Shown: in pieces, positions 25,004 to 34,429 of the stretch | How the letters are laid out: each line of letters begins with the position of its first letter | Numbering within the stretch: position 1 is the first letter of the stretch | DNA from: Pseudonocardia sp. 73-21 | GTDB taxonomy: Bacteria > Actinomycetota > Actinomycetes > Mycobacteriales > Pseudonocardiaceae | NCBI RefSeq assembly: GCF_001899645.1 | Contig: NZ_MKVV01000059.1 | Coordinates: forward strand, 1-64,000 | DNA length: 64,000 nt | Reading direction: 5' to 3' | The notes under the pieces: generated by a model | Told to the model about the DNA's origin: nothing | The model's database searches: none | Seen by the model: the letters and a program-made list of their open reading frames with translations, nothing else | Translations under genes and position numbers: made by a program

Positions 25004-25861
25004 CTACCGCACCAGCGTCGTCGCGAGCTCCTCGGCGGCGGCCGTACCGGCGTAGGGCAGGAACAACGACGGCTCGATCAGCTCCACCTCGAGCACGCAG
25101 AACCCGCCGGTGGCGTCCCGGACCAGGTCGACCCGGGCGTAGGCCGGTGTCCCCAGCCGCGCCGAGACCACGTCGAGGGCGGCCCGGGCCACCTCGACCT
25201 GCGCCGGAGTGGCGACGTGCTCGGCGTTGGTCTCGGTGGCGAACAGCCCGTCGATCACCCCTGCCCGCGGCAGGGCGACCCGTTTGGCGGCGGCGTGGCT
25301 GAACCGGCCGTCGAAGAAGAGCAGCGGCCATTCGCCGTCCGTGGCCACGGACTCCACGAACGGCTGCACCATCGCGACCAGCCCCGAGGCGTGCAGCCGG
25401 GCGACGTGTTCCCCCGCGAGTGCGTGCTGCTCCGCGTCGTAGGAGGCGGCGTCCCGGCTGCCCGCGCCGACGGCCGGCTTCACGACGAACTCCCCGGCCG
25501 GGAACGTCGCCGCCGATCCCGGTGCCACGAACTCGGTGGGGATGACCGGCACACCGGCCCCGGCCAGCTCGGCCAGGTACTGCTTGTCGAGGTTCCAGCG
25601 CACGGTGGCGGCGGGGTTCACCAGCTCGGTCGCCGCGTCGACCTCGTCGAGCCAGGTCAGGAACTCGGGCAGCCGCTGCGTGTAGTCCCAGGTCGAGCGC
25701 AGGGCCGCCCGGTCGAACCGCGACCAGTCCACGGCCGGGTCGTGCCAGTCGACGACGTCGACCGACACGCCCGTCCGCTCCAGCGCCGCCAGGGCCAGCG
25801 GCTCGTCCTCGTCCCTGCCCCGGGCGTCACGGGTGGTCACCCAGGCCAGCCGTTCGATCAC
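25004..25861 (-). CDS. ATP-grasp domain protein
   Basis: A 285-aa protein resembling the RimK/glutathione-synthetase-like ATP-grasp ligases of actinobacteria. The pre-ATP-grasp domain (LAWVTTRDARGRDEDEPLAL; RAALRSTWDYTQRLPEFLTW) is followed by the ATP-binding lobe with GEFVVKPAVGAGSRDAASYD at residues 123-142 and the metal-binding end segment YARVDLVRDATGGFCVLEVE, with ELIEPSLFL. The carboxylate and amine substrates are unknown. The gene overlaps nothing; the Zn-ADH gene lies 13 bp upstream, so co-transcription is possible. Confidence 0.82.
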   Translation of the reverse strand: MIERLAWVTTRDARGRDEDEPLALAALERTGVSVDVVDWHDPAVDWSRFDRAALRSTWDYTQRLPEFLTWLDEVDAATELVNPAATVRWNLDKQYLAELAGAGVPVIPTEFVAPGSAATFPAGEFVVKPAVGAGSRDAASYDAEQHALAGEHVARLHASGLVAMVQPFVESVATDGEWPLLFFDGRFSHAAAKRVALPRAGVIDGLFATETNAEHVATPAQVEVARAALDVVSARLGTPAYARVDLVRDATGGFCVLEVELIEPSLFLPYAGTAAAEELATTLVR

Positions 25862-25874
25862 CCGGCCAACCCTG

Positions 25875-26924
25875 TCAGCCTCCCGGAGTGATGACCACCT
25901 TCAGCGCCAGGTTGGCCGCCGCGTTCTTGAAGACGTCGTAGGCCTCGTCCATCTGGTCGAAGGTGAACGAGTGGGTGCCCATCTTCTCGGCCGGGATCCG
26001 GCCGCTGGCCACCATCTTGAGCAGGGTCGGGATGGACACGGTGTCGACCAGGCCCATCGTCAGCGTGACGTTGCTGATCCACATGTCCTGCATGGGCAGC
26101 TCCACCGGCGTGCCGTGCACGCCGACGTTGGCGATCGTGCCGCCGGGGCGCACCAGCGACGCGGCGGTGAGCAGCGTCTCGGGGTAGCCGACCGCCTCGA
26201 TGGCGACGTCGACGCCGAGGCCGTCGGTGAGCGCGATGACGTCGGCGACGGTGCCCGGCCCGACCTCGACGGCGTCGGTGGCGCCGAACTCGAGCGCCTT
26301 CTCCAACCGGAACTTGTTGGTGTCGATCGCGATCACCTTGGACGCGCCCCACAGCCCGGTGGTGAGCACCGCGGACAGCCCGACGGCCCCCGCCCCGACC
26401 ACGGCGACGGTGTCACCGGGCCGCACCCCGCCGGCGAGGACGCCGACCTCGTAACCCGTGGGCAGCGAGTCGGCCAGGAAGATCGCCTGCTCGTTGGTGA
26501 CGTTCTCCGGCACCGCGTAGAGGGAGGTGTCGGCGTAGGGCACGCGGACGTACTCGGCCTGCGTGCCGTCGATGAGGTGCCCGAAGATCCAGCCGATGCC
26601 GCCGACGGTCTGGCAGTGCGACGGCATCCCGCGCCCGCAGTACTCGCAGCGGCCGCACTTCGTGATCGCCGGGACGAGCACGCGGTCGCCGACGGCGAAC
26701 CCGCGGACGGCCTCGCCGATCTCGGTGACGGTGCCGACGGCCTCGTGGCCGAGGATGCGCCCGTCGGTGACGGCGGCGACGTCGCCCTGCAGGATGTGCA
26801 GGTCCGTGCCGCAGATGGTGGTCGTGTCGACCTTGACGACGACGTCGGTGGGTTCCTGGATCGCGGCGTCGGCCACGTCCTCCCACGCCTTGTTCCCTGG
26901 TCCGTGGTACACAAGTGCCTTCAT
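25875..26924 (-). CDS. Zinc-dependent alcohol dehydrogenase
   Basis: A 349-aa MDR alcohol dehydrogenase. Catalytic zinc ligands are C38 (TTTICGTDLH) and the H-E pair of ILGHEAVGTVTEIGEAVRGF; the structural zinc lobe is CGRCEYCGRGMPSHC; the NAD-binding motif is VAVVGAGAVGLSAVL. The set is close to Thermoanaerobacter/Clostridium-type and Mycobacterium AdhB-like NAD(P)-dependent secondary/primary alcohol dehydrogenases. It lies 139 bp downstream of a gene for an AcoR-like regulator of acetoin/glycerol-type metabolism on the same strand, so alcohol- or diol-responsive expression is plausible. Confidence 0.92.
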   Translation of the reverse strand: MKALVYHGPGNKAWEDVADAAIQEPTDVVVKVDTTTICGTDLHILQGDVAAVTDGRILGHEAVGTVTEIGEAVRGFAVGDRVLVPAITKCGRCEYCGRGMPSHCQTVGGIGWIFGHLIDGTQAEYVRVPYADTSLYAVPENVTNEQAIFLADSLPTGYEVGVLAGGVRPGDTVAVVGAGAVGLSAVLTTGLWGASKVIAIDTNKFRLEKALEFGATDAVEVGPGTVADVIALTDGLGVDVAIEAVGYPETLLTAASLVRPGGTIANVGVHGTPVELPMQDMWISNVTLTMGLVDTVSIPTLLKMVASGRIPAEKMGTHSFTFDQMDEAYDVFKNAAANLALKVVITPGG

Positions 26925-27063
26925 CTGCTACCTCCGTTGGTCGCATCGCGTCGAATCCGACGCTAGTGGCGCCCGACACAGGCGACTGTCCGATCATGGG
27001 ACGACCGGAGCTCCCGGGAGCGCGCGGAAGTGGATCACTGACCCGGATCCGGGACACCCGCGA

Positions 27064-28902
27064 TCACGCGATGTAGCTGATCCCGAACGCGTCGATCTTG
27101 CGGTAGAGCGAGGACCGCGCGATGCCCAGCATCGCGGCGGCCTTGTACCGGTTGCCGCCCGACTCGTAGAGGGCCTGGATGATCGCGTCGCACTGCGCGG
27201 ACTCCAGCATCGACAGCTTCGGGGCACGGGCGGCGAAGCACGACGCCGGCAGGTCGGGCGCCTGGATCACCCCGACGGGCTTGCGCGCGATCACGTACCG
27301 GAGCACGTCCTCCAGCTCGCGGACGTTGCCCGGCCACGCGTAGCCCTCCAGCACCCGGATCACCTGCAGGCTCAGCCGCAGCGACCGGCCGCCGGTGAGG
27401 CTGCGCAGGATCGACAGCGCGATCTCGCCCAGCTCGTCAGCCCGGTAGCGCAGGGCCGGCACCCGCACCGTCTCGTGGAAGTGGCGCAGCAGCAGGCCGT
27501 AGGGACGGGTGGCGTCGGCGGACACCGCGTCGACGCAGCCGACCACGATCAGCGCGCTCGGCATCGCCACGAGCGTGCGCAGCGACTCGTCGAGGCGGCG
27601 GGCGGCCACCGGCGAGAGCAGGTTCATCTGCCGCAGCACCAGCATGCGGGGCTGGTCGTCGAGATCGCGGGTGACCTGGGCGAGCGGGTCCGGGGCGCTG
27701 GCCGAGTCGCTCACCCCCGAGCAGTCCAGGCTGCGCAGCGTCCCGGTCGGGAACGTCCGGCGGAACTGCTCCACGGCCAGGGTGCGCTTGCCGACGCCGG
27801 CCTCGCCCATCAGCAGGTGGTGGCGGCGCTGGCCGACGCTCGTGGCCACCTCCTGACGGGCCCGCAGGTACGGGCTGAGCAGCTCGCGGTTGGCCCGCGC
27901 CCTGGCCTCGGCGTGCGCCCGCTCCGCCGAGGACGGCCCGTGCAGGTCGGCGGCGTAGTCGCGGCGCGCGGTGGACGCCACGTGCGACCCCTGGCGGCGC
28001 AGGGCGTCCGGGACCGCCCCGGCCTGCCGGGCCGCGGCGAGACCGCCGGCCAGAACGCAGCCGACGGTGGAGCCGTCCAGGCGCAGGGCCGTGACGCCCA
28101 CCTCCGCGCAGTGGCCGGACGGCAGGTCGACGTGGCGGCTCCCGTGCCCGTCGGGCAGGACGGCGCCGGCGAGGGCCAGGTCGGCGAGGATCTGCTGGTC
28201 GTCGGCGGCGATCTTGCGGACGCCCGCGTTCGTGAGGACGAAGTCCCCGTCGGTGGCCACCACCCACTCCGCCCCGGCGCCGCAGGCGTCCGCGAAGCCG
28301 TCGTGCACCGAGCGCGCCACCCGGTGCCGGCGCGACGCCACCCTCTCGGCCACCTGGTCCGCGAGCAGCCGGGCCACGACCAGACCGGGGTGCGGCGCGG
28401 TGACGTGGGTGAGCACGACGACGACCGCCCCGTCGGGCACCAGCGCGGCCGCCTCGGCGAGCCACGTCAGGTCGGCGTGCAGGTGCTCCGCCCCGTCGAC
28501 GCGGGCGTCCGAGCCCGTGTGGAGGGCGATCGCGGCGGCGGTGGTGCCCATGGCCGTCTCGTCGTAGCGGTAGCCCGGGACGAACCGGACGGCGTCGAGC
28601 ACCTCGGCCAGCGCCCGCCCGCCGTCGCGCCGGACCCGCACCACCCCGTCGGCGTCGACCAGGGCCAGCGAGCAGCCGGCGTCGGGGTTGCGCCGGTGGA
28701 ACTCCTCGAACACGTCGCCGGCGTCGGCCACCCCGGGGGCCGCGGCGTCGTGGCCGACGAACGGCGCCCCGACCGCGCGGACGTCGACGCCGGCCGACCG
28801 CTCCCAGGACGCCAGCACCTCGGCGCGCACCGACCCCGCGGCGGCACCGGGCCCGTCGGCCCAGAAGCGTCGCCGCGCGGACTCGACGTCCAGGGCGGTC
28901 AC
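27064..28902 (-). CDS. AcoR-like transcriptional regulator (GAF, AAA-type, Fis HTH)
   Basis: A 612-aa protein from GTG 28902. A GAF-like sensor occupies about residues 60-230, including PGYRYDETAMGTTAAAIALH. The AAA-like core has a Walker A GEAGVGKRT near residue 370 and a B-like strand RMLVLRQMNLL. The C-terminal Fis-type helix-turn-helix is ESGGNRYKAAAMLGIARSSL plus YRKIDAFGI. The GAFTGA loop through which true enhancer-binding proteins touch sigma-54 is missing and the Walker B is weak, as expected in actinobacteria, which lack sigma-54. Proteins of this type control acetoin, glycerol or alcohol metabolism; the Zn-ADH downstream is the likely target. Confidence 0.9.
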   Translation of the reverse strand: MTALDVESARRRFWADGPGAAAGSVRAEVLASWERSAGVDVRAVGAPFVGHDAAAPGVADAGDVFEEFHRRNPDAGCSLALVDADGVVRVRRDGGRALAEVLDAVRFVPGYRYDETAMGTTAAAIALHTGSDARVDGAEHLHADLTWLAEAAALVPDGAVVVVLTHVTAPHPGLVVARLLADQVAERVASRRHRVARSVHDGFADACGAGAEWVVATDGDFVLTNAGVRKIAADDQQILADLALAGAVLPDGHGSRHVDLPSGHCAEVGVTALRLDGSTVGCVLAGGLAAARQAGAVPDALRRQGSHVASTARRDYAADLHGPSSAERAHAEARARANRELLSPYLRARQEVATSVGQRRHHLLMGEAGVGKRTLAVEQFRRTFPTGTLRSLDCSGVSDSASAPDPLAQVTRDLDDQPRMLVLRQMNLLSPVAARRLDESLRTLVAMPSALIVVGCVDAVSADATRPYGLLLRHFHETVRVPALRYRADELGEIALSILRSLTGGRSLRLSLQVIRVLEGYAWPGNVRELEDVLRYVIARKPVGVIQAPDLPASCFAARAPKLSMLESAQCDAIIQALYESGGNRYKAAAMLGIARSSLYRKIDAFGISYIA

Positions 28903-28996
28903 CGTGCCGACCCTAGAACGGTCCGGAGCCGCTGGACGTCTCGTTCTGCGTCCATCCCTGAGATGCTGGACGGACCCGAGCCGAGGAGACGACGCG

Positions 28997-30148
28997 ATGC
29001 AGCGGCACCTGTACGACGAGGACCACGAGGCGTTCCGGTCGTCGTTCCGGACGTTCGTGGACAAGGAGATCGCCCCGCACGCCGCCGAGTGGGACGCCGC
29101 CGGGATCGTCTCCCGCGACCTGTTCACGGCCGCGGGCCGCTCCGGGTTCCTCGGCATGGAGATCCCCGAGGCCCTCGGCGGGGGCGGGGTGCACGACTTC
29201 CGGTTCAACGCCGTGATCTCCGAAGAGCTGATGCGCAGCGGGTACGGCGCCGTCGGCCTCGGTCTGACGCTTCACAACGACATCAGCCTGCCGTACTTCA
29301 TGGCCTACTGCTCCGACGAGCAGCAGCAGCGGTGGCTGCCCGGCATCGCCTCGGGCGAGCTGATCACCGCGATCGCGATGACCGAGCCCGGCATCGGGTC
29401 CGACCTGGCGTCGATGACCACCACCGCGCGCCGGGAGGGCGACCACTACGTCGTCAACGGGTCGAAGACGTTCATCACCAACGGGATCAACGCCGACCTG
29501 GTGATCACCGCGGTGAAGACGGACCCCGCGCAGCGCCACCGCGGGATGTCGCTGCTGGTGCTCGAACGCGGGATGCCGGGCTTCGAGCGCGGCCGCAACC
29601 TCGACAAGCTCGGCCAGCACGCGCAGGACACCGCGGAGCTGTCGTTCACCGACGTCCGGGTTCCGGTTGCGAACCTGCTCGGCCCCGAGGAGGGCCAGGG
29701 CTTCACCCAGCTCGTGACGAACCTGCCGCAGGAGCGGCTGTCGATCGCCATCGGGGGAGTGGCGGCGGCGCGGGCGGCCCTGAGCTGGACGCTGGAGTAC
29801 GTCAAGGAGCGCAGAGCTTTCGGCGCGCCGATCGGATCGTTCCAGAACTCGAAGTTCGTGCTCGCCGAGATCGCCACCGAGATCGACATCGCCCAGAGCT
29901 ACGTCGACGACTGCGTCCGGGCGCTCGGCGACGGCGAGCTCACCGCGGTGGACGCGTCGAAGGCGAAGTGGTGGTGCACCGAGTTGCAGGGCCGGGTCGT
30001 CGACAAGTGCCTGCAGCTGCACGGCGGCTACGGCTACATGAACGAGTACCCGATCGCCCGCGCCTACGCCGACGCCCGCATCACCCGCATCTACGGCGGC
30101 ACCACGGAGATCATGAAGGAGGTCATCGGTCGCGACCTGGGCCTGTGA
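28997..30148 (+). CDS. Acyl-CoA dehydrogenase
   Basis: A 383-aa FAD enzyme oxidising acyl-CoA to enoyl-CoA. Signature segments are ITAIAMTEPGIGSDLASMTT (residues 118-137, FAD/substrate) and QLHGGYGYMNEYPIARAYAD near 340-359, the latter with the Glu catalytic base of the isovaleryl/long-chain type. It ends in RIYGGTTEIMKEVIGRDLGL. The ATG at 28997 follows GAGGAGA. It is divergent from the AcoR-like gene (94-bp gap) and its 3' end overlaps the convergent CocE-type gene by 26 bp. Confidence 0.93.
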   Translation: MQRHLYDEDHEAFRSSFRTFVDKEIAPHAAEWDAAGIVSRDLFTAAGRSGFLGMEIPEALGGGGVHDFRFNAVISEELMRSGYGAVGLGLTLHNDISLPYFMAYCSDEQQQRWLPGIASGELITAIAMTEPGIGSDLASMTTTARREGDHYVVNGSKTFITNGINADLVITAVKTDPAQRHRGMSLLVLERGMPGFERGRNLDKLGQHAQDTAELSFTDVRVPVANLLGPEEGQGFTQLVTNLPQERLSIAIGGVAAARAALSWTLEYVKERRAFGAPIGSFQNSKFVLAEIATEIDIAQSYVDDCVRALGDGELTAVDASKAKWWCTELQGRVVDKCLQLHGGYGYMNEYPIARAYADARITRIYGGTTEIMKEVIGRDLGL

Positions 30149-31787
30149 GCGGTGGGACTACCGGGACGAGCAGGAACGAGTCGTGGTCGCCGCCGGTGTG
30201 GAGGACGTGGCGCCCCGCGTTGACGGTGTAGGCGTGCCGCTGGGCGAAGACCTGCTCGCCGTAGACGTTGAGGTCGTGGCCCTGCACCACGAGCCGCAGC
30301 GTCTCGCCGGCGCGGAAGAGCGTGCCCGACGGCCAGATCTCGACGTCGACGGGCACGATCTCGCCGGGGCTCAGGTGCTGGTCGCGCTGGTGGAGGTAGA
30401 CGGGCCGCTCGGGCGTCGAGGCGGCCTCGTCGAGCTCGCGGCGGCCGACCCGCAGCCAGCCCAGCGCGACGTTGCCGTCGTCGAGGGTGGAGAAGAAGGG
30501 ATACGGCACGACGTCGCCGCCCGCGTCGACCTTCCGGATCCCGACGAACAGGTCCATGTCGTGCGCGCCGACGGCCTCGACCCACAGGCGGAGGTTCATC
30601 GGGCCGGTCAGCTCCGTGTCGGCGTCGAAGCGGTGGTCGAACGAGACGCTGCCCTCGACCGCGTCGTAGTCGACCCATCCATCCTCTGTGGACAAGCCAG
30701 CGCGCAGTGACGCCGTGGCGGCGTCGAGGTGCAGCGGCGTGTAAGCGGTGCGGGCGAGCGGCCACTCCCGCTCGTCGCGGATCTCGCCGGTGCCGGCGCG
30801 GTCGCGGATCTCGAGCCGGACCGGCGGCCACTGCTCCACCTCGGTCGTCTCACCCTTGAGGAACCGGTCGAAGAACGCGACCTGCCGGGCCAGGCTGTCG
30901 GGGGCGTAATAGTGGGCCCACTTCTTGCGGCCGTGCACCTCCAGCCACTTCTGCGTCGAGGCGATGCGGCGGTAGCCCTCGAGGGTGCCGCGGGTGTGCA
31001 GGCCGTGGTCCGACCAGCTGGCGACGACGTAGGCAGGCACGTCGATCCTGCCGAGGTCGGCGACCTTGGAGCGCCAGTAGTCGTCGTAGAAGGGGTGGTT
31101 CATCGCGTTGGCGAGGACGTTCTCGACCTGGCCGTGGGTCTTGGCGATGAGCGGGCCGAGGAGGCCGCCGAACTGGGTCTCCGGGATGCCGCCGTGCGTG
31201 CCCACCTCGTAGTAGTTGTCATGGAAGCCTTCCCACGGGTTGATCGCGGCGAGATGCGGCGGGCGCAGCGCGGCCACTGCCCACTGGATCACCGCGTACC
31301 AGGAGACGCCGGACATGCCGACCTTCCCGTTGCTCCACTCCTGCACGCCGGCCCATTCGACGAGGTCGTAGCAGCCCTGGGCCTCCTCGGGTCCGAACAT
31401 CGTGACGTCGCCCTCGGAGCCCCACGCACCGCGGGCGTCGGCGAGGATCACGCTGTAGCCGTGGCGCACCCAGAACACAGGGTCCGGCGTCTCGAACGCC
31501 GTGTGTGGTGACAGCGCGTCCAGGTCGACGTCGTGGCCCTCCCACGCCGCCCAGTCGAGTGCGCCGTGCTTGCCGTAGGGCGACCAGGCCACCAGTACGG
31601 GTGTCGCGGACACGGTCCCGGCGGGGGAGTAGCGGTCCACCAGCAGTTTCAGCCCGTCGCGCATCGGCACGGCGACGTTGCGCTCGATGCGGACGCCGTC
31701 CTCGACGGTGTCGGAGTACTCGGCTCCGGGCCAGCCGGCGGCCTCGGGCGGGATGCCGGGCATGAAGATCACGGGCTCTGTGGACAC
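30123..31787 (-). CDS. CocE/NonD-family (S15) hydrolase
   Basis: A 554-aa protein of the X-Pro dipeptidyl-peptidase/cocaine-esterase family. The N-terminal alpha/beta-hydrolase domain contains RNVAVPMRDGLKLLVDRYSP, SVILADARGAWGSEGD, and the nucleophile motif GKVGMSGVSWYAVIQ. The Asp/His region WSDHGLHTRGTLEGYRR is later, and the C-terminal PepX_C jelly roll runs from about residue 310 to the end. These enzymes hydrolyse esters or amides, often xenobiotic ones. It is divergent from the flavin monooxygenase gene at 31957 (169-bp gap), so the two may share regulation and feed the catabolic operon nearby. Confidence 0.9.
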   Translation of the reverse strand: MSTEPVIFMPGIPPEAAGWPGAEYSDTVEDGVRIERNVAVPMRDGLKLLVDRYSPAGTVSATPVLVAWSPYGKHGALDWAAWEGHDVDLDALSPHTAFETPDPVFWVRHGYSVILADARGAWGSEGDVTMFGPEEAQGCYDLVEWAGVQEWSNGKVGMSGVSWYAVIQWAVAALRPPHLAAINPWEGFHDNYYEVGTHGGIPETQFGGLLGPLIAKTHGQVENVLANAMNHPFYDDYWRSKVADLGRIDVPAYVVASWSDHGLHTRGTLEGYRRIASTQKWLEVHGRKKWAHYYAPDSLARQVAFFDRFLKGETTEVEQWPPVRLEIRDRAGTGEIRDEREWPLARTAYTPLHLDAATASLRAGLSTEDGWVDYDAVEGSVSFDHRFDADTELTGPMNLRLWVEAVGAHDMDLFVGIRKVDAGGDVVPYPFFSTLDDGNVALGWLRVGRRELDEAASTPERPVYLHQRDQHLSPGEIVPVDVEIWPSGTLFRAGETLRLVVQGHDLNVYGEQVFAQRHAYTVNAGRHVLHTGGDHDSFLLVPVVPPLTGPGRDR

Positions 31788-31956
31788 GGCTGCTCCTACG
31801 TCGTCGGATGGGAGGTCCAGTGAAGTGGCTCACAGGGTGGGCCCGCTCGGTCTGCCGGACCAACGACGGGATCCGACTCTGCTCCGCGGTACAGGACGCC
31901 GGCCGCTTCAGGGGCCTGTACTGCAAGCACCACAGCCGCTCCAGGAGGAGAAGCCG

Positions 31957-33153
31957 ATGACGACCACAGAATCCGCCGTGCTGAACCCGGATGTCCTGGT
32001 GCGCCGCGCCGCCGAACTGCGTCCGCTGTTGCGCGCCAACGCCGAACGCGGTGAGGACGACCGCCGGGTGCCGGACGAGAACATCCAGGCGATCCAGGAC
32101 GCCGGCATCTACCGCCTCCCGGTGCCCCGACGCTGGGGCGGGCACGAGGCGTCGTTCACGACGTTCATGACGGTGAGCGAGGAGATCGGCCGCGGCGACG
32201 GGTCGACCGGCTGGGTCACCGCGCTGATGAGCGTCTGCGGATGGATGGTCGGGCTCTACCCCGAACAGGCCCAGCGCGACGTGTGGGGCGCGAACCCGGA
32301 CGCGCGGGCGTGCGGTGTGCTCGCTCCGACCGCGGCGACCCGTGCCGTCGACGGCGGGCAGGTCGTCACCGGCGCGTGGGGCTTCGCGTCCGGTTCGGCG
32401 CACTCGCAGTGGGCGATGCTCGGCATCCCGGTGGTGGACGCCAACGGTGACCAGCTGGACCAGGGCCTCGCGCTGATCCCGATGGGTGACCTGACGTGCA
32501 AGGACACGTGGTTCGTCGCGGGCCTGCGCGGCACCGCGAGCAACACGCTCGTGGCCGACGAGGTGTTCGTGCCCGACCACCGGATCCTCTCGGTGGGTCA
32601 GGCGCTCGCCGGGGTGTACGCCACCGAGCACGACGACGAGTCGCTGTACCGGTCGGCGTTCGTGCCGGTGCTCGCGCTCATCCTCGTCGGCCCGCAGATC
32701 GGCATGGCCCGGGCCGCGCTCGACGTGGTCACCGAGATGCTGGCGAAGCACAAGCCGATCTCGTACACGTTCTACAACGACTCGGCTGCGGCGCCGACCA
32801 CGCAGCTCAACCTGGCCGAGGCTGCCGAGCTGATCGACACCGCGCACCTGCACGCGATGCGGGCGGCCGGCGACATCGACGAGTGGGCGGCGGCGCCGCA
32901 CCACATGGACCGGCTGACCCGCACCCGCGTCCGGATGGACACCGGCTACATCGCCCGCCGCTGCCGGGAAGCCATCGACCTGCTGGTCAGCATCGGCGGG
33001 GCGAGCAGCTTCGCGGAGAAGAACCCGCTGCAGCGCATCTGGCGGGACCAGGAGACCGGCAGTCGGCACGCCGTGGTGAACTCGTCGATCGCGGCGGAGA
33101 TCTACGGGCGCGAGCTGCTCGGGGCGGAGGAGCAGATCACGGCTCTGATCTGA
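31957..33153 (+). CDS. Flavin-dependent monooxygenase, acyl-CoA dehydrogenase fold (HsaA-like)
   Basis: A 398-aa group D flavin monooxygenase of the HsaA/HpaC2/DszC kind: acyl-CoA-dehydrogenase fold, but a two-component hydroxylase fed with reduced flavin. The ATG at 31957 follows AGGAGGAG. DAGIYRLPVPRRWGGHEASF and GDGSTGWVTALMSVCGWMVG near the N-terminus, GAWGFASGSAHSQWAMLGIP in the middle and RRCREAIDLLVSIGGASSFA near the end match this group; the dehydrogenase Glu base is absent. No flavin reductase is adjacent. The 3' end overlaps the convergent pucR-like gene by 17 bp. It probably hydroxylates an aromatic substrate ahead of ring cleavage. Confidence 0.88.
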   Translation: MTTTESAVLNPDVLVRRAAELRPLLRANAERGEDDRRVPDENIQAIQDAGIYRLPVPRRWGGHEASFTTFMTVSEEIGRGDGSTGWVTALMSVCGWMVGLYPEQAQRDVWGANPDARACGVLAPTAATRAVDGGQVVTGAWGFASGSAHSQWAMLGIPVVDANGDQLDQGLALIPMGDLTCKDTWFVAGLRGTASNTLVADEVFVPDHRILSVGQALAGVYATEHDDESLYRSAFVPVLALILVGPQIGMARAALDVVTEMLAKHKPISYTFYNDSAAAPTTQLNLAEAAELIDTAHLHAMRAAGDIDEWAAAPHHMDRLTRTRVRMDTGYIARRCREAIDLLVSIGGASSFAEKNPLQRIWRDQETGSRHAVVNSSIAAEIYGRELLGAEEQITALI

Positions 33154-34429
33154 GAACGACGTCGCCGAGCAGTCTCGCGAGGAGGAGGGCGGCGTGCAGT
33201 TCGAAGCGTCGCCGTCCGACCTCCCGTCCGAGCAGTTCCTCGGCGCGTTTGATGCGGTAGTTCACGGTGCCGCGGGCAACGTGGAGCTCGGCCGAGACGG
33301 TGGCGAGGCTGCGTTCGGCGTCGAGGTAGTGCAGCAGGGTCTCGCGCAGGACGGCCGCCTGGTCGGTGGGCGCGCCCAGCCCGGCCAGCTCGCGGCGGAC
33401 GAACTCGCCGGCGCGGGTGAGGTCCGCGGCCAGCAGCGCGACCGCCGCGACGTCGGCGTAGTCGGTGAGCCACGCGGCCCGGTCGCCGGCGAGCCGGCTG
33501 AGCCGCTCGGCCAGCACGGCTTCGTGATGGCTGCGGCGGAACCCGTCGACGCCGCGACCGGGTAGTCCGCAGGCCACCCGGACGGAGGCGGCGCGTTCGA
33601 TCGCGGTCGCGGGCGCCTCCGGCCGGGGCACCGCTCCCCACGCCCAGAGACCACTGCTCCCGACGGGCACGACCAGGGTCGAGGTGGCGCCGCGGCGGTG
33701 CAGGACGTCGACGGCCACGCGTTGCAGTTCCGACGTGCCCGCGGGCGCGCCGGGTTCGGTCCACAGCGTCACGGCGACGTGGTGGCGGTCGAGCTCGTAA
33801 CCGAGCACGCCGCTCGCGGCCCGGACGTCGACGGGTTCCTCGGACAGGATCCGGCGGACCGTCTCGTCGCGGGCGGCCGCGGCGCTGGTGACCCACCGGT
33901 CGCGCTCGGCGAGGTACTCCAGCACCATCGCGTCGGCGAAGCTGTCGATGAACCGGAAGAGGTCCTCCGACACCGCCTTCATCTCGTCGGCCAACCGGGC
34001 GGTGTCGACGAGGGTCTCGCAGCCGACGAGGAAAGCGTGCGCCATCCCGGCGTGGCCGAAGCGGATCCCGCGCAGCACCTTGTCCAGCGCGATGTTGCGG
34101 CGGACGAACTCCCGGTCGCCCTCCAGTGCCTCCTCGGTGATCGGCACCAGCGCGGCGTCGGGGAAGGCCAGGAGCACCAACGAGCGCATCGTCGACGATT
34201 CGGTGCCCATCCGCAGTGTCTCAAACGGGCCGTCACCGCCGCCGAAGGCCGGGATCTCGCGGATGATCGTGGTGGCCAGGTCGTGGCCGACCTCGATCGC
34301 CCAGCGCGTCGGCCCCTCCCCGACGTGCGCGACGGTCTGGGCGACGGTCGGAGCCGCGCTGGCCGCGCGGTCGAGCGCGACCTCGCCGCGTGGGGCCAGG
34401 CGCAGGAGCCAGTCGCGCTCGGGCTTCAC
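33137..34429 (-). CDS. PucR-family transcriptional regulator
   Basis: A 430-aa regulator whose GTG start (34429) overlaps the stop of the MetE-like gene in GTGA, so it is the last gene of the minus-strand catabolic operon. The N-terminal half is a helical sensor (EVGHDLATTIIREIPAFGGG; MRSLVLLAFPDAALVPITEE); a middle GGDEF-like CdaR segment follows; and the C-terminal HTH_30 is LATVSAELHVARGTVNYRIK RAEELLGR. PucR/CdaR proteins activate catabolic genes in response to the pathway substrate. Together with the IclR gene at the other end, the operon has a regulator at each end. Confidence 0.9.
   Translation of the reverse strand: MKPERDWLLRLAPRGEVALDRAASAAPTVAQTVAHVGEGPTRWAIEVGHDLATTIIREIPAFGGGDGPFETLRMGTESSTMRSLVLLAFPDAALVPITEEALEGDREFVRRNIALDKVLRGIRFGHAGMAHAFLVGCETLVDTARLADEMKAVSEDLFRFIDSFADAMVLEYLAERDRWVTSAAAARDETVRRILSEEPVDVRAASGVLGYELDRHHVAVTLWTEPGAPAGTSELQRVAVDVLHRRGATSTLVVPVGSSGLWAWGAVPRPEAPATAIERAASVRVACGLPGRGVDGFRRSHHEAVLAERLSRLAGDRAAWLTDYADVAAVALLAADLTRAGEFVRRELAGLGAPTDQAAVLRETLLHYLDAERSLATVSAELHVARGTVNYRIKRAEELLGREVGRRRFELHAALLLARLLGDVVLRSEP

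Noticed and set aside
30687-30695. DnaA box (TGTGGACAA) inside the CocE-type gene
   Set aside because: Single isolated copy in coding sequence; expected by chance in 64 kb.
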